A stretch of DNA of 64,000 nucleotides from Fomes fomentarius (GCA_022606135.1 JABYQN010000001.1:806001-870000); one strand, 5' to 3'; shown: positions 33,262 through 44,769, counted from the first letter of the stretch. The notes: generated by a model from the letters alone, not told the origin. Made by a program: numbers and translations.

Positions 33262-33987
33262 GTTCGTCGACAATTGCCAAGTGGTAAACTGAACCGTGGG
33301 AAAATGCAGTGCGGGAACAGGAGGGGGACCGGAGGGTCATCAAGGTCCTTATATACCTGGTGGTTTCAGACTCCGCTTCAATCGCGTGATCGTTTATAAT
33401 CGCATCCGGTGCTCGATCAATCGTTATCATGACTCATTGCAGTTTTTTCTGACGGGCTCTCGTCTCCACGTCGTCCTCGCTACTCTCCACGTCCCCAGTC
33501 TATGTATGTCCTCCGCCTCGCCGCTCAAGCCCTCAGATGTCCTCGCTGCCCGGTTGTGCGTCGTATCGCGGCATTCTTGGTGAGTGTAACTCTACCGGCG
33601 CGGACCTTGTTATCGGTGGGTGGCGTACGGATGCTGTTGGACATCGCGCGCTCGCAACCACAATGAACTTCTGGATGCCTTCTGTATCACTGCCTTTTTC
33701 TTCTTCCTCCCAAGGCTACAGTGCTGCGGCTCGCGTTTAGTTATGCACAAGTGCGTGTCCCTTTGTCCGTCGTTCAGTTCAAGTTCTATTGCTCTTCCCT
33801 TTGTCCTGGTGGCGCGGGCGCTCCGGATCGGACGAACAATTGCCCCGTGTCGGCTGCGTCTTCCCAAGAGCCCATAACATTACTAGGTATTACAGCAGGA
33901 TACACCATTATATAGACCTATAAAGTTATACACGCAGTCTCCGCGTCCGATCAATGAGAGCGCAACAAGGAACAACAGTGGCGACGG
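33262..33987. other. Intergenic TBP start to conserved unknown gene
   Basis: 726 bp with the TBP promoter and the end of the upstream minus-strand gene. A pyrimidine stretch (CTTTTTCTTCTTCCTCCC, about 33692) stands out; no exon recognised. Confidence 0.45.
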
Positions 33988-35446
33988 TCAATCAAACTCG
34001 AAGGTGTCCCTATGCTCGTCTGCAACTGAGACGTGTCGCAGAAGAGGATCTAATGATGCCAACTCGTCCTTGATACCTGCGCGTGCACAATCATCCAGCT
34101 CCTTCAGCATGCTTGCGATCAATTTCTACAGCGGGGTGCCACACCATGACAGATGAGATGGATGCGCAAGAACGAATCGGACGGCCAAGTGCGCACCTTG
34201 AGTTTGTTGTCGATCTGCCTGACCGTATCGCCCAATGTGGACGTCCAATTGGGTGGTGGACTTCCCGGGCCACCGTTGTATACGGATCCTACACCGCCTG
34301 CGGAAGCGTGTGCGATGCCCCACAGGCTGCTATCGCTGTCGTTCGCGGATGCAGTTTCCGCTCCGTTAAACAGATACGATACGCCAGGATGTGGAGACAG
34401 CAGGCCAAGTGGACCCATCATACTATTCCCTGAGTTTGAGAATGGCGAAGGACCAAGAATTTTGGAGATCTTGTTGTACAACTCGGAAAGGACATCGAGG
34501 AGGGAGAGGAGGGTCTGGTGGTAATCGAGAGGGAAAGGCTGTTTCGCATGTGTTAGTTACGCACTGCATCCACAATAGCGAGCGACGTACAACGTGGGGA
34601 AGAGACATATACGCCTCCGATGGGTCCGTATAGGACAGAGCATAATCGGCTCCTGCTGGCCGTTTCGTGCCCTTCGCCCCTCTGAATAATCGCTATATGG
34701 TCTATGTGAGTGATCGGGTCGCTTAGAAAACCAGAACGAGACGTACGATCTTAGGCCTATCACTATCCTCTTTGAGCAACTCATACTCGGACAGGACGTT
34801 TGACAGCCCTCGTAAAAGGTCTTGAGGCTCCTTTACATCGAACTGGTTTGCTAATGCCATGCCAAGAACGGCGAATCGGTATGTTCTGGGCTAGGGTTGT
34901 CCGGCGCGAGCACATCATCACAAACGAATGCTACTCACCGCTGCTTCATGGCGACGTTGTTGAACGTTCTGTCCAGTTCCACGCGTGTAATCATGATGGT
35001 ATGAAACCAGTGACTTCGCCTGGTGTGCTTGGTCGGCGGGAGGGTTCACGAGACCGAAGACATACGACGCACCCTTCGTGTACATTCCGCAAGTAGGTCA
35101 GGGTGATGATCCTCTTCTTCACCAGCTCCCTCAACACATCCACCGACGTCCCTTGCGGGAGACTACCATTCGTCTGCAGTGATGCACCCGCCGACGAACC
35201 GACACCATCGCTGTGGAGTGACTGCACATCCCAGTCGCGGTGAGGCATCGTGGCAGTGGTCGGCGTGGGCAACGCGGCGTACGGGAGGCCGGCTGAGGAA
35301 GCAACGGTACCGATAGGAAAGGACGAGGGCGGCGCGCCGCCGCTGGCGGGGTTCGCGTTGGACTTGAAGCTGGTGAGGAGGTTCTGGGCGGACGACTTGC
35401 GCCGCATCGCGGGTCGCTGGGCCTCCGAGATGGGCGCCATAGACAT
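33988..35446 (-). CDS. Conserved fungal protein of unknown function (RNVHEG motif)
   Basis: Six exons (35446-35073, 35019-34939, 34885-34747, 34692-34591, 34538-34197, 34125-33988) total 1176 nt, 391 aa. The order of features is: a Ser/Ala-rich N terminus; VLRELVKKRIITLTYLRNVH; GRSHWFHTIMITRVELDRTF; RFAVLGMALANQFDV; a helical DLLRGLSNVLSEYELLKED; FPLDYHQTLLSLLDVLSELY; a Pro/Gly/Ser loop with LGLLSPHPGVSYLFNG; and a terminal helix KLIASMLKELDDCA. The dense conservation-type look suggests an all-helical conserved protein. I believe similar proteins occur widely in fungi but cannot name a family or function. Divergent from NTF2 across a repeat-rich promoter. Confidence 0.8.
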
Positions 35447-35816
35447 AGCAGTATTGAACGCGGGGCGGATCCCCTCGTCGACCAGAAACCTTGCGAGAAA
35501 TTCTTGATGGAGATGAGAAGCGAGTCCAGCGGGTCCTCTCTCGCGGCGCGGGAGCCGTCTCAACCGCAATCTTACTGTGATCTTACCGCTTAATTATCAG
35601 CTCTTACTCTCTGTAAGCGCGAGGTAAGCCTCTTTGGTAACCCCCTTTCTTACTCGGTAAGATCCTGCTATTGAGTGCTGATCTTACAGCAGCACAATCT
35701 AATCAACGATCACGTCTTTTTGCGTCCATCTCGGGGCAAGGGCTTTGTCCGGCTGCATCTTGTCCTCTTCCTCCTCCCTCTCCCCGTCCTCTGCTGCTCG
35801 ATAGACCACTCGCACC
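35447..35816. promoter_or_regulatory. Divergent promoter with eight CTTAC/GTAAG sites
   Basis: CTTAC occurs at 35571, 35582, 35603, 35649 and 35683, and its inverse GTAAG at 35613, 35624 and 35657: eight sites in 117 bp. TGATCTTAC is repeated at 35578 and 35679. The cluster ends 130 bp before the NTF2 ATG and 125 bp from the other gene's ATG, with a CT-rich leader (CCTCTTCCTCCTCCCTCTCC) on the NTF2 side. Likely a binding array for one factor controlling one or both genes. Confidence 0.6.
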
Positions 35817-36447
35817 ATGGCTGATATCAACGCCATCGCGAAGCAGTTTACCGACTTCTACTACTCCACGTTCGACACCAATCGCGCCGCTCTCCAGAGC
35901 CTCTATGTGCGTCCGCAAACGCGACGATATATTCCTCGAGATCTAACGCAGCCTTGGTCTTGTTGGCAGCGCGACGTGTCTATGCTGTCCTGGGAGGGAT
36001 CTCCGATCTTGGGAGCCGCGAACATCACCGAGAAGTTGACTGTGAGTTTTTTTGGTCTTGCTCTTCTGCCGGGGAGTAACCTCAAGCTCCCCCAGTCTCT
36101 TCCGTTCGAGAAGGTCCAGCACAAAGTCACCACTTTGGATGCCCAACCATCCTCTCCATCAGTCGCGAGCTTGATCGTCAGCGTAACTGGTTTGCTTGTG
36201 GTATGTGCAGATCTATCCATCCAAGTTCACAGCAGAATCGAGGATTGATGATACTGCGGTATCATTCAGGTTGACGACAGCACGAATCCGCTCCAATTTA
36301 GCCAGGTCTTCCAGCTAATACCCGACGCTGGCAGCTACTATGTGTGAGTACCGGTCGCGTGTCGACCAGGAAGCACATTGACCTGACAGATCCCACCCTA
36401 CGTTGCACAGGTACAACGACATCTTCCGTCTCAACTACGGCGCGTAA
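35817..36447 (+). CDS. NTF2: Nuclear transport factor 2
   Basis: Homodimeric carrier that brings Ran-GDP into the nucleus and binds FxFG nucleoporins. Exons 35817-35906, 35970-36041, 36096-36200, 36270-36343 and 36411-36447 total 378 nt (125 aa), the standard size. MADINAIAKQFTDFYYSTFD, MLSWEGSPILGAANITEKL, LPFEKVQHKVTTLDAQPS and the final VYNDIFRLNYGA match family positions. In VDDSTNPLQFSQVFQLIPDA the acidic DD pair sits where family members carry Ran-contacting acidic residues. Introns are 54-69 nt. Confidence 0.96.
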
Positions 36448-37015
36448 TGATACAAGTTTGGTTCCTCGTGTTCTCTTGATGGACGAGGTATAACGAAGGC
36501 AACATGAACAGGAAGAAGGCTCGGTTGTATGTAGGACGATAGGCTGGATGCGCAGAAGCGAAGATGTACCTCATACTTTGTCCCCCATAATGTCACCGTT
36601 GGGTCATGACATCCTGGTCCTCGAGGCGACTTTCGCGTACTCTGCAAGATCGAGTACGGCATTAACTGTCTCGCTTCCGCGGTAGAAATGCCTCACGGCC
36701 AAGTACACCAGCGCCTAGTGCCATCTCCAAATTCCCAAGTCCGCAGCCTTCATTGCCTCTTGTGATCTACCGTATAAAACGCGGCTGCACGTATCACGTA
36801 CGTACTCTTCGGTACACTCCACCCTGCTCGCGAAAAACATACCCTCCAAGATCCGGAACCGCACGACACCCATGACTCGCGATCACTGCACGCCTCGTCT
36901 CAGCGCGTGGTTCAGGCGCGCCACAGGCCGACAAGATGATATAATAGCCGGCTCATCCTCCTCACGAGCACCCATCTCGGAGACATCCCCGCCCTACAAA
37001 ATCGCTTTCGCCGCC
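36448..37015. other. Intergenic NTF2 to LOG gene
   Basis: No exon recognised. A CTACCGTATAAAACGCG stretch at about 36768-36784 contains TATAAA, a good TATA box about 240 bp before the LOG start codon. Confidence 0.5.
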
Positions 37016-38070
37016 ATGCCCATCCAGCAAGCACAAACGCGCGCAGTGACTGTGTTCTGCGGCTCTTCGTCCGGAAACCAGCCCGCGTTCGCGAAGGCAG
37101 CACGATGTAAGTGAAGCGGCGGCGCGTATTCTTTCCTCGCGTCTTCTTCGCTCATGGCTAGCATGTAGCACTAGGAAAGGCGTTGGCGGAAGCCAAGCGG
37201 CCGCTGGTGTATGGAGGAGGGTCGAAGGGCATCATGGGTGAGGTGTCTGGAGCGGTCTTGGACGCAGGCGGTGATGTCACTGGCATCGTCCCGTACGCGA
37301 TGGTCTCTGCTGGTGGAGAGGTCGACCAGACCAAGGGTGTCCACGCACCGCATGTGCAGCTCAAGGAGAAGGGTCGTGAGCGGGTATGTTCTCTCGTCTA
37401 TACATCCGTTCATAAAATGGAACCCAAACTTCCTCTGGATCTGCATCCGTTAGGCGGACATTGTGAGTCGCGTCGCTTGTGCAACCCTTACTACAACCAC
37501 AACCGACTTATGTTTTGCTCGCAATCAGATTGTCGTGAATTCCATGCATGAACGCAAGGCGGAGATGGCACGGCGGTCATGCGGATTCGTTGGTCTACCT
37601 GGTGGCTATGGCACGTACGAAGAGGTGCGCGCCGGTTTGAGCTCATATCTGAGTCTTGTTTCTCAAGGAACGACACGTCCGCCGTACTATAGGTCCTTGA
37701 GGTCGTCTGTTGGTCGCAGATTGGTATCCATAGCAAACGTAAGTGTTCCGAATTTGCAATGAATGCCGTCGGGCACACTCACGCTCCTGCTATTGCAGCC
37801 GTCCTCATCCTCAACGTGCTCAACTTCTACGACCCATTACGAGACCTGATACGCAACGGCATCAAGAACGGGTTCATCCGCGACAAGAACGAGCAGCTCG
37901 TCCTGTTTGTCGAGGGCCCGGCGGACCATGTAGAACACGAAGACTTCGACTGGGGCAAAGCGGCGGTCGAAGCGCTCGACAGGTGGCAGGACGTTGCAAC
38001 GAGCCATTACTACAACTGGACGCTCCGTAAGGATGGCAAGACAGACGAGGATGTCCTAGGGGCATCATAG
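37016..38070 (+). CDS. LOG-family cytokinin-nucleotide phosphoribohydrolase
   Basis: LOG ('lonely guy', lysine-decarboxylase-like) enzymes release the base from nucleoside 5'-monophosphates, classically active cytokinin from its ribotide. Exons 37016-37106, 37169-37383, 37454-37462, 37529-37624, 37693-37738 and 37799-38070 total 729 nt (242 aa). Motifs are [60 protein letters not shown] and the diagnostic PGGYGTYEE catalytic/phosphate loop, then VLNFYDPL. The third exon is only 9 nt (codes A-D-I) between CCGTTAG and GTGAGT; skipping it also keeps frame, so it may be optional. Substrate in the fungus is not shown by sequence. Convergent with the PLC-like gene, 128 bp apart. Confidence 0.9.
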
Positions 38071-38198
38071 ACGGATTGATCGTATGGTATAGTGTAGATG
38101 TCAAGCGTGTGACAACGATGCTAAAAGCGTGCAAACGAAAGCAATGACAGAGATCTAAGCACAAGTCCAAGTGCGAATCCAATTATAACCAAGAATCT

Positions 38199-39820
38199 TC
38201 ACGGCCAGCCTTCTTCCCCGCTAATCCTGCCTCTGAAGTTACATTCGACCAGGAGTGGCACGACACTGTCTGGCTCGGAATAGAAGTCCAGCATCGCCCA
38301 CCCGCGGATACGCACGTCGGCACTTGTAGCCTTCTCAGGCCGGTCTGTCTTCGCTGCATCTTGTCCGGCGGTGTTCGTACCATCGCTGCTCAACTGATCC
38401 AGCAACCACGTCCCCAGCCTTTCGTTGACGCCTTCAACCCCAAGCCCAATCTTCGACCAGCCGAAGCCCTTCGCGACAGTGGGCGGCAAGGCGAGCGGGA
38501 AGGACGCTGCGGAGAAGAACGAGATATTCAGAACCGGAGAAGCGGGATATTCTAGGGGCGGTAGTAGGTTCTCCGTTGCCAGCTGCGTCTTCTCAGGGAT
38601 ATGCAGGAACGAAGGGATGTTGTACCTAGAAGAAGAGACCAGATGCATCAGTCTCAAGTCTCAGGAGGACTGAGATGGAAGACAGAAGGCGTTTCGCCAA
38701 TGAAACATACATACCAATCTGACGTGCGGACGAGCGTGCCTTTCAACATCCATGTGAAGCCGTCCATCGCGCTATCAGGCCATGCCGTGGGATGGATTCC
38801 CAGTCCTTCGAGCCCGTTCTCCCACCCGCTGCCGTCGCCACCAAATCGGCTGAGCATGACGACCTTGCCGCGCACTTCGCCCAAATTAGGGATCCTGTTC
38901 TCCAGGAACCACATATCCCTTCCTCCGGGGCCGTTCATGATCTCGTCATGAACGGTCTGAGAGAACAAGGGCAGCGGCGTCGTCTTGAAGTCCTCCTGCT
39001 TGATGGACATGACGACCGTCTCGCGCGACGTCTCTGGTCCAGTGAGGAAGTTGTGGACATCAGAGAGCATGTCTTGGAAGGGCGTCCGTTGGGGGAATAT
39101 TCCGTGGTAGGCAATAAGTCGACCGTCGACGACGGCGAGTCGGACGTCTATGACGCGAATCCCAGACGAGAGTTGAACGGCTAGTGGTGTGGAACACGAC
39201 TGGCACTGCGAGATGGGCCATCCATGGAATGCCATGCTTACGACATTCCCAGTCGAATGTCAGTGCGTAGCGCGTCGGAAGCAGAGAAGACAAACATACG
39301 TGTCATGGGTACCTATGAGCAAAATTTAGGAGACCGTTTGGAGCGAGATGAGGATAAACGAACCTGGAAGAAGGAGGGACGACAGCGGGACAGTGTCGGG
39401 GATCTGAGAGAGGAAACTCGCGAGGTCTCGCTGAGGAAACACGGATATCCTGTACTCTGACTTGGAGATCTAGATATGTATAGTGTCAGCTCATTCGTCT
39501 ACACCCAATATGTGATGAGAGTTTGTGCTCTTCACCTTACTACGGTAGATGCACCACGGAGAGTCCGGAGGCAGGCGGACTGACTTCCACTTGGCACCTA
39601 GTATTAAAGGTAGCGTAGCAGAGAACTTGTTGGAGACTCCAACGGAGGGTGGCCCCTCCTTCTCCGCGTTGTTGACCTCTATCTGTATAGACGTGGCACC
39701 TTCGTATGTCGTCGTCCTGGATCCGCCTGGAGGTACAGTCATAGTGCGTATTGAGGACTTGCTAGCCTCCAATCTGTACGACAGCGCGGCAGCAGTTTCA
39801 TTTGTGAGGATGATTATCAT
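38199..39820 (-). CDS. PI-PLC X-domain-like phosphodiesterase
   Basis: Five exons (39820-39541, 39456-39364, 39312-39300, 39236-38715, 38625-38199) total 1335 nt, 444 aa. Residues 1 to about 93 form a beta-rich N-terminal domain (MIIILTNETAAALSYRLEA). The X-domain follows: FLSQIPDTVPLSSLLLPG, then THDTMAFHGWP with the first catalytic His, SSGIRVIDVRLAVVDGRLIA and YHGIFPQRTPF with the second, FLENRIPNLGEVRGKVVML and SRFGGDG. A long C-terminal part ends in EEGWP. The first catalytic-His motif is encoded in a 13-nt microexon. No signal peptide. The activity could be on phosphatidylinositol or on other phosphodiesters; the sequence cannot tell. Confidence 0.87.
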
Positions 39821-40422
39821 CTTGTGAGGTGCAGGAGCAATGTAATCAGTGGGGAGCCCGGTTGGGGATGGACCTGATGGTGGTTGAGTGACAGTCCAAG
39901 CAGCTGTGACAGACCACCTCAGCCTGCCCAAAATAGTGTCTTCTGTGGCAGTGTCTCGCGGCGAGTTCTTATCCCTCTGAGGACCCTCTCAAACTTCGAC
40001 AAAATCGTCTAAAGTTGAGAGACGCGTTCACTCTCGCCAACTCACGTCCCTTATTTGTTACATTGTTCTACACACCGCGGCCCCGCTCAGCACTCACGAA
40101 ATGAACTGCTGGCACCATGCCAGCATTGAATAGTTAGGTCTAAGAAGGACACAATCCTGCACACGTCCAACTTGCGGCCAATGGCTGATACCCTCCTATC
40201 ATGGCGATGCAACTGCGCGATGCGGGGTGACGTTGTTGAGCGAGAACTTGCATAGCGCCGAAACATTCAGCCTCCACGATTGCCACTTCGACTCTAGTCT
40301 TAATAAAGATCTTTCGCTGACGACTCCTACTTCATCAACGCCAGTAACGAGCTCTTAGCCTATTTGTGACCTGACCTGAAGGCTCGCCAGGGCTCACGAC
40401 TCCGACCAATCAATCCCAACCG
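39821..40422. other. Intergenic, upstream of the PLC-like gene
   Basis: 602 bp. The frame of the first PLC exon stays open up to 39931 but without an ATG, so a further 5' exon is possible. Nothing else recognised. Confidence 0.4.
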
Positions 40423-41994
40423 TTATTCAACCAACCCGGTGCTCCTTTTCGAACCCTTCTTCATCTTCTTCTTCCTACCCACTGCATAGTCCGTTCGAAA
40501 GGGTTGGTCCTCTGAATTTGTATGCACGTCACCAGCCGCGAGTCCGCCAACAGGCACATAGGTAAGTGGGTGGGTGGATGGGACATATTGCGAAAACAGT
40601 GATGCCAATGGTACCGGGGTTAGTGGCCTCCGTAGCTCCGGTGGGTGAATCGCAGCGGAGACATGCTCACAAGCTTGGACTATCGCTGGGCGGGCGGAAT
40701 GCCCTGTAAAACCTGAGGGGGCTATAACAACCCGGAGACCAAGAAGGGATCGAAGGACGTTGCCGGCGTGAGGCATGTCTCCAAGAACAACCCTTTCGAT
40801 AGTGTCTGGGAGAGTATCCTGTACCCCTGGGTCTGAATAGTGCTGCGATAAATACGAAACCGCGTGCTCTCGCAATCGGTCGTATCTTTGCTTGACAGTC
40901 AGTTCTCAGAATCGTGCTCGCAAGGACACAACTTTCTCACCTCGCGAAGAAGCTGGAGAAAGCCTCTTCTACAATATTCGCCGGGGTCAAACGTAGCACG
41001 ATCTCCTGGTATGCCAGGGTTTGAAGTTCGCTCATGCCATACTGCAATCCATGCATAAGTTTGAGATCGCATGGACAATCGTCATAAGGAAACAAACCAA
41101 TTCCGCCAATCGATACATGGACTTTGGAGAGCATGCAGGGGCCACTTCCGAAGTAGTGAACAGCGCGAACTGTCTGTTGGAGGCGCCCTCGGAACGCAGA
41201 GGAAGAAAGTTGACTTTGCCGGTGTATACGTAGAAGATGCATGCCTTCAGCCTAGGAAGTGCATGAAGACGAGTAGTGAATCGCCACACGAAAGTGACCT
41301 ACGTTCTATGAGCGATGCTTGGTAGAAGGATTTGGCGTTGCTTTACGGAGCTCTCAACTCCGCTTGTTCCGTTCGGTGGCTCGCCTGCGCCCGGACCCTC
41401 GTCCTTTGATTTACCCTTCGCCGTGAACGTAGCAGAAGAGGAAGTACTAGCGACCGCGACTGGGCTGTATACCTCCTCAAACTCGTCGAGATCGCTATCC
41501 GTCTCGTAGTCGTATTCGGACTCGAGCGCACACTGTCGTATAGGGTTCGCCCTGGACTCTGTGTTCGCTTCCGAAAATCCCGAGGTCAGTACTGCAGGAG
41601 GTACCAGAGACGATAAGCCGTTGGTTGTGAGTATTAGCTGAGTCGTACTAGAGCTGGACTGCTACTTACGATTTGAGAAATAGTCGGAGTCCTTGAGGAT
41701 GGACCCAATCGCAAAGATGGGCTGAGGGTGATCGATTTTGATGGAGCCATCGGGGTATATCGTTCGTCGGCTGAACGCGTACAGATGAACGTCACGGAAC
41801 TCCCGGGGGAGCAACGACTCCTTGAGAGCTCTTTCCGCCGGAGTGAGAGGAGGAGAAGTTCTTTCCACCGGAGTGGGAGGAGGAGAAGTTCTTTCCACCG
41901 GAGTGGGAGGAGGAGAAGTTCTTTCCACCGGAGTGGGAGGAGAGCGTCTTTCCACCCGAGACAGAGGGGAGGGTGATATGGACTCTGTGTTCAT
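40423..41994 (-). CDS. BTB/POZ-like protein 1 with Pro-rich repeats
   Basis: Five exons (41994-41670, 41591-41303, 41251-41098, 41041-40941, 40885-40423) total 1332 nt, 443 aa. The N terminus holds decapeptide repeats VERTSPPPTP. A split BTB-like fold follows: REFRDVHLYAFSRRT...IFAIGSILKDSDYFSNR, an acidic ESEYDYETDSDLDEFEEV insert, and LKACIFYVYTGKVNFLPLRS...ACSPKSMYRLAELYGMSELQ with ALxxLTxxNIVEEAF-type helices. It ends in a Lys-rich tail (RKKKMKKGSKR), possibly nuclear. BTB proteins usually dimerise or act as Cul3 adaptors; function here is unknown. It is paralogous, with matching exon boundaries, to the gene at 57601. Confidence 0.82.
41840..41959. repeat. 30-bp tandem coding repeat (about 3.5 copies)
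   Basis: Units start at 41840, 41870 and 41900, with a degenerate partial unit from 41930. The first unit differs from the next two by one base; units two and three are identical. It codes for ten residues (VERTSPPPTP) in BTB-like protein 1, so copy changes keep frame. Confidence 0.95.
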
Positions 41995-42604
41995 GAGCGG
42001 TAAATCTGGGAGATGGGTGCTATCAGAGAGTCAAGCTAGCATTCTATATGGCTACAATAGCGCCGAGAGAAGCACATAACATGGTGCTACGGTAGCTGCG
42101 ATTATCTCATACAATCGAACGAGGCTGAGGCGAAATGACAGAGAAGTCAGATGAAAGTCCCGAAGCATTTACCCCTTAGTCAGTAGCGTAATCGATAGTA
42201 CACGAGGGCTGGGTCGGAAGGTTCTTTCCTATGAATAATCGCAAAGCCCTTGTACTCATGGCATCGCGTGTGGGTGGGGGCAAGTACTTCTTGGTGCGCG
42301 TTGTTGATGGAGGTGGGGAGATCAATCGATCACAGGCCACATCTTCAAGTCGAAAGGAGTATTAGTCATACAGACGCCCAGGCCCAAAGACGCGACTATG
42401 AATATAACTGGTGTGTAGGATCTTGCAGACCAATATAGTATGAATCACTGCACCATCGTAGTCGGAACGCACTACCATGACAACGCAATGAGACCAACTC
42501 ATACGGACAATCGCACATTACACCCTTCAAAATGAGAAAACATAGTTGAGGCATAGATCGATGTCCTACTGCGAATGTCGTTGGGAGGCTGACATCCCGT
42601 CGTG
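41995..42604. other. Intergenic BTB-like 1 to SDR
   Basis: 610 bp upstream of BTB-like protein 1. No exon recognised. Contains the promoter of that gene and the 3' end of the dehydrogenase. Confidence 0.4.
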
Positions 42605-44013
42605 TCAGTCCATCACCACACCTCCATTGATGTTGGTGCATTGTCCTTCAAAAAAAGGCAGATTCACGCGTTTAGTGGCCATGAAGATGACGATAACAAC
42701 CATACTGCGCCACCAACCTGTAATGTGATAGGCTTCTGGTTTCACGATGAAGGACACAAACTCGGCTACGGTTTGCGCATCGCCGACTGGGAGGTTCGTT
42801 GGCAAGCCTACTTGCTGTTGTAAATCATATGAGCCGTTGAGTGTTATGACTGCAAAGCGGAGACGATCGTACCTTCAACAGGGTGGTGCAAGGCCCGCCG
42901 TTAAGACCGTCGTCCTCCCGAAACGCTGGTACTCTCATCACTGGGGAGCCGAGGCGGTCTAAATCAGATTACTCACTCAGCGGGGTATTGATTAAACCAG
43001 GCGCATAGCTATTGACGGTGATACCATACTGCTGCAGTTCCAACGCTGTACAGACGGGCATCTGAGTATGGCGGGTTTGATCAACCCAGACCAGAGAACG
43101 CACCGACCGCCTGAGTTAGTCCTCGTACAGCAAATTTAGAAGAACAGTACGCGGAGGCTTGCAAGAAACCTGTTGCCGTAGTAAAACGTTGCATCAAATT
43201 GTGAGAGGTACCTCTTATTCTACTTACCCGCTTTCGAGGCCACAGAAGCAGCACCTAGGGGTCCTTCAGTCTTCGAACTTGATAGAAGCAGGCGAAAACG
43301 CTACCAACCAACGATGCGCCCTCCTCGGCCCTGTTGCACCATCTGAGATGCAGCGTGCTTGAAGCACAACATGACGCCTCGCACATTGACAGACATCATC
43401 TTCTCCCACTCCTCCACCGTGGAATCGAGGAAGGGCTTGAGCCAGAACAGGCCAGCGTTCGCGACCATCTGACAAATCGAGCTGTATGAGCCGAGCGCAT
43501 TCACGCGGTTAGGCAGGTGCCTAACCAAGGTATGATACTCACGATGTCAAGTCCACCGAGCTCTTTCGCAGTCGTCTGAACCAGGTCAGCGACATCCCCG
43601 TCCACGGTCACGTCTCCGACCGTGACGAACGCTCTCCGGCCCTTCTTGCGGATCGACTGTGCAACCACACCGAGTTGCCCTTGCTTCTGCGGCAGGTCGA
43701 AGAGGGCAACGTCGATTCCATCGTCTGCGAGCCTCAATGCAGTCGCCTCTCCGATGCCTTGTGCCGCCCCAGTAATTATAGCTACGCGATTGGGAATCCT
43801 CGCCGGCTTCGGGTCCGACGTCGAGTAAAAGCGACTGGAGTGGATGTTTCATCAGTAGTAACTTCAGATCTCCTTGAGTCTCGAAGGTGTTACATGCCTA
43901 GGAGAATGCTTCATGGACAAGGCGGATCGTTGTGCCAAGCCAGTCACTGGTGACGCGCGGCATAAGGGGGAGATGCATCGCAAAGGAGCGGTACCTGCAC
44001 AACGGGTGAACAT
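42605..44013 (-). CDS. Short-chain dehydrogenase/reductase, possibly mitochondrial
   Basis: Classical SDR. The first exon from 44013 reads MFTRCAGTAPLRCISPLCRA, Arg-rich with no acidic residues, like a mitochondrial presequence; its donor is uncertain (GTCCATG keeps frame). Then FYSTSDPKPARIPNRVAIIT, GAAQGIGEATALRLADDG (the TGxxxGIG cofactor loop), MVANAGLFWLKPF (NAG motif), NVRGVMLCFKHAASQM, GRIVGAASVASKAG (catalytic Ser), SAYCSSKFAVRGLTQAVGAF (YxxxK) and YGITVNSYAPGLINTPL. It ends CTNINGGVVMD, the usual SDR terminus. The Asp after the second strand (ALFDLP) suggests NAD(H) preference. Substrate unknown; acetoin/diacetyl-reductase-like is one option. Confidence 0.87.
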
Positions 44014-44769
44014 AGCAGAGACGACGCGATGGAGGAGGATCGCAGTGCTGCGCGATTACGGGGGATCCTCTCGCACCTTTTAGTTATAGTATCCAGACAA
44101 GCGCTGCTCTTCTGGTGCAGTGTCTGAACATAGAACCAAGCCGCATGTACCGGACGGACTTCCATTACTTGGGAATATCGCCTGTCATAAAATCAATCGA
44201 TGCTCGGACCGAAGCCCTGATCCGTAGGGCAATCACCCCCACAAATTCGACACGAGCGAAACTAAAGCCTACCTGTATGAGAGAATCAGCATTTCATTGA
44301 CATTGTGGTCGGAGCATACTACGTACCGGTCATCGACTGCATGGAGCCGCACACACGTCGATCCAATAGTGAACTATGATGACTAAGGGACTCTGCGCTC
44401 AAACAGGTCTATCCGCCACATACGTTGCCATATGACCCAATCATTCCGTTCATTCAAGAGCCACGACTATACGCGCAGGCAAGAACGACCTGTGCAATCA
44501 TGTCTTCCCGTCTCAACGGGTGTGAGAGAAGCAAAGTACACGATATCACAACGTGTGCTCACCTGATGACTGCGGATCAAGGAAGACCACCTGCAGCAAA
44601 CATGGATGGTCAATCAGGTGTTATCTGTATTCAATTAACCCTAAATGCTCTGCGACGAGAATAGTACACTGGGGTGAGTAGCGTAAGAAGAACGAGATCA
44701 GCACGGAAAGCAGCGCGCATAGTCCACGTCATGACACGACACCGTCTACCGTCTACCGTCTACGAGAGT
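44014..44769. other. Intergenic SDR start to DCN1 stop
   Basis: 756 bp. Contains a short tandem (CTACCGTCTACCGTCTAC, about 44746-44763) just past the DCN1 stop. No exon recognised. Confidence 0.4.

Noticed and set aside
34538..34692. Apparent frameshift in the conserved unknown gene
   Set aside because: The exon continues to SEAYMSLPHV and splices at GTACGT (34590), which restores phase without any change.
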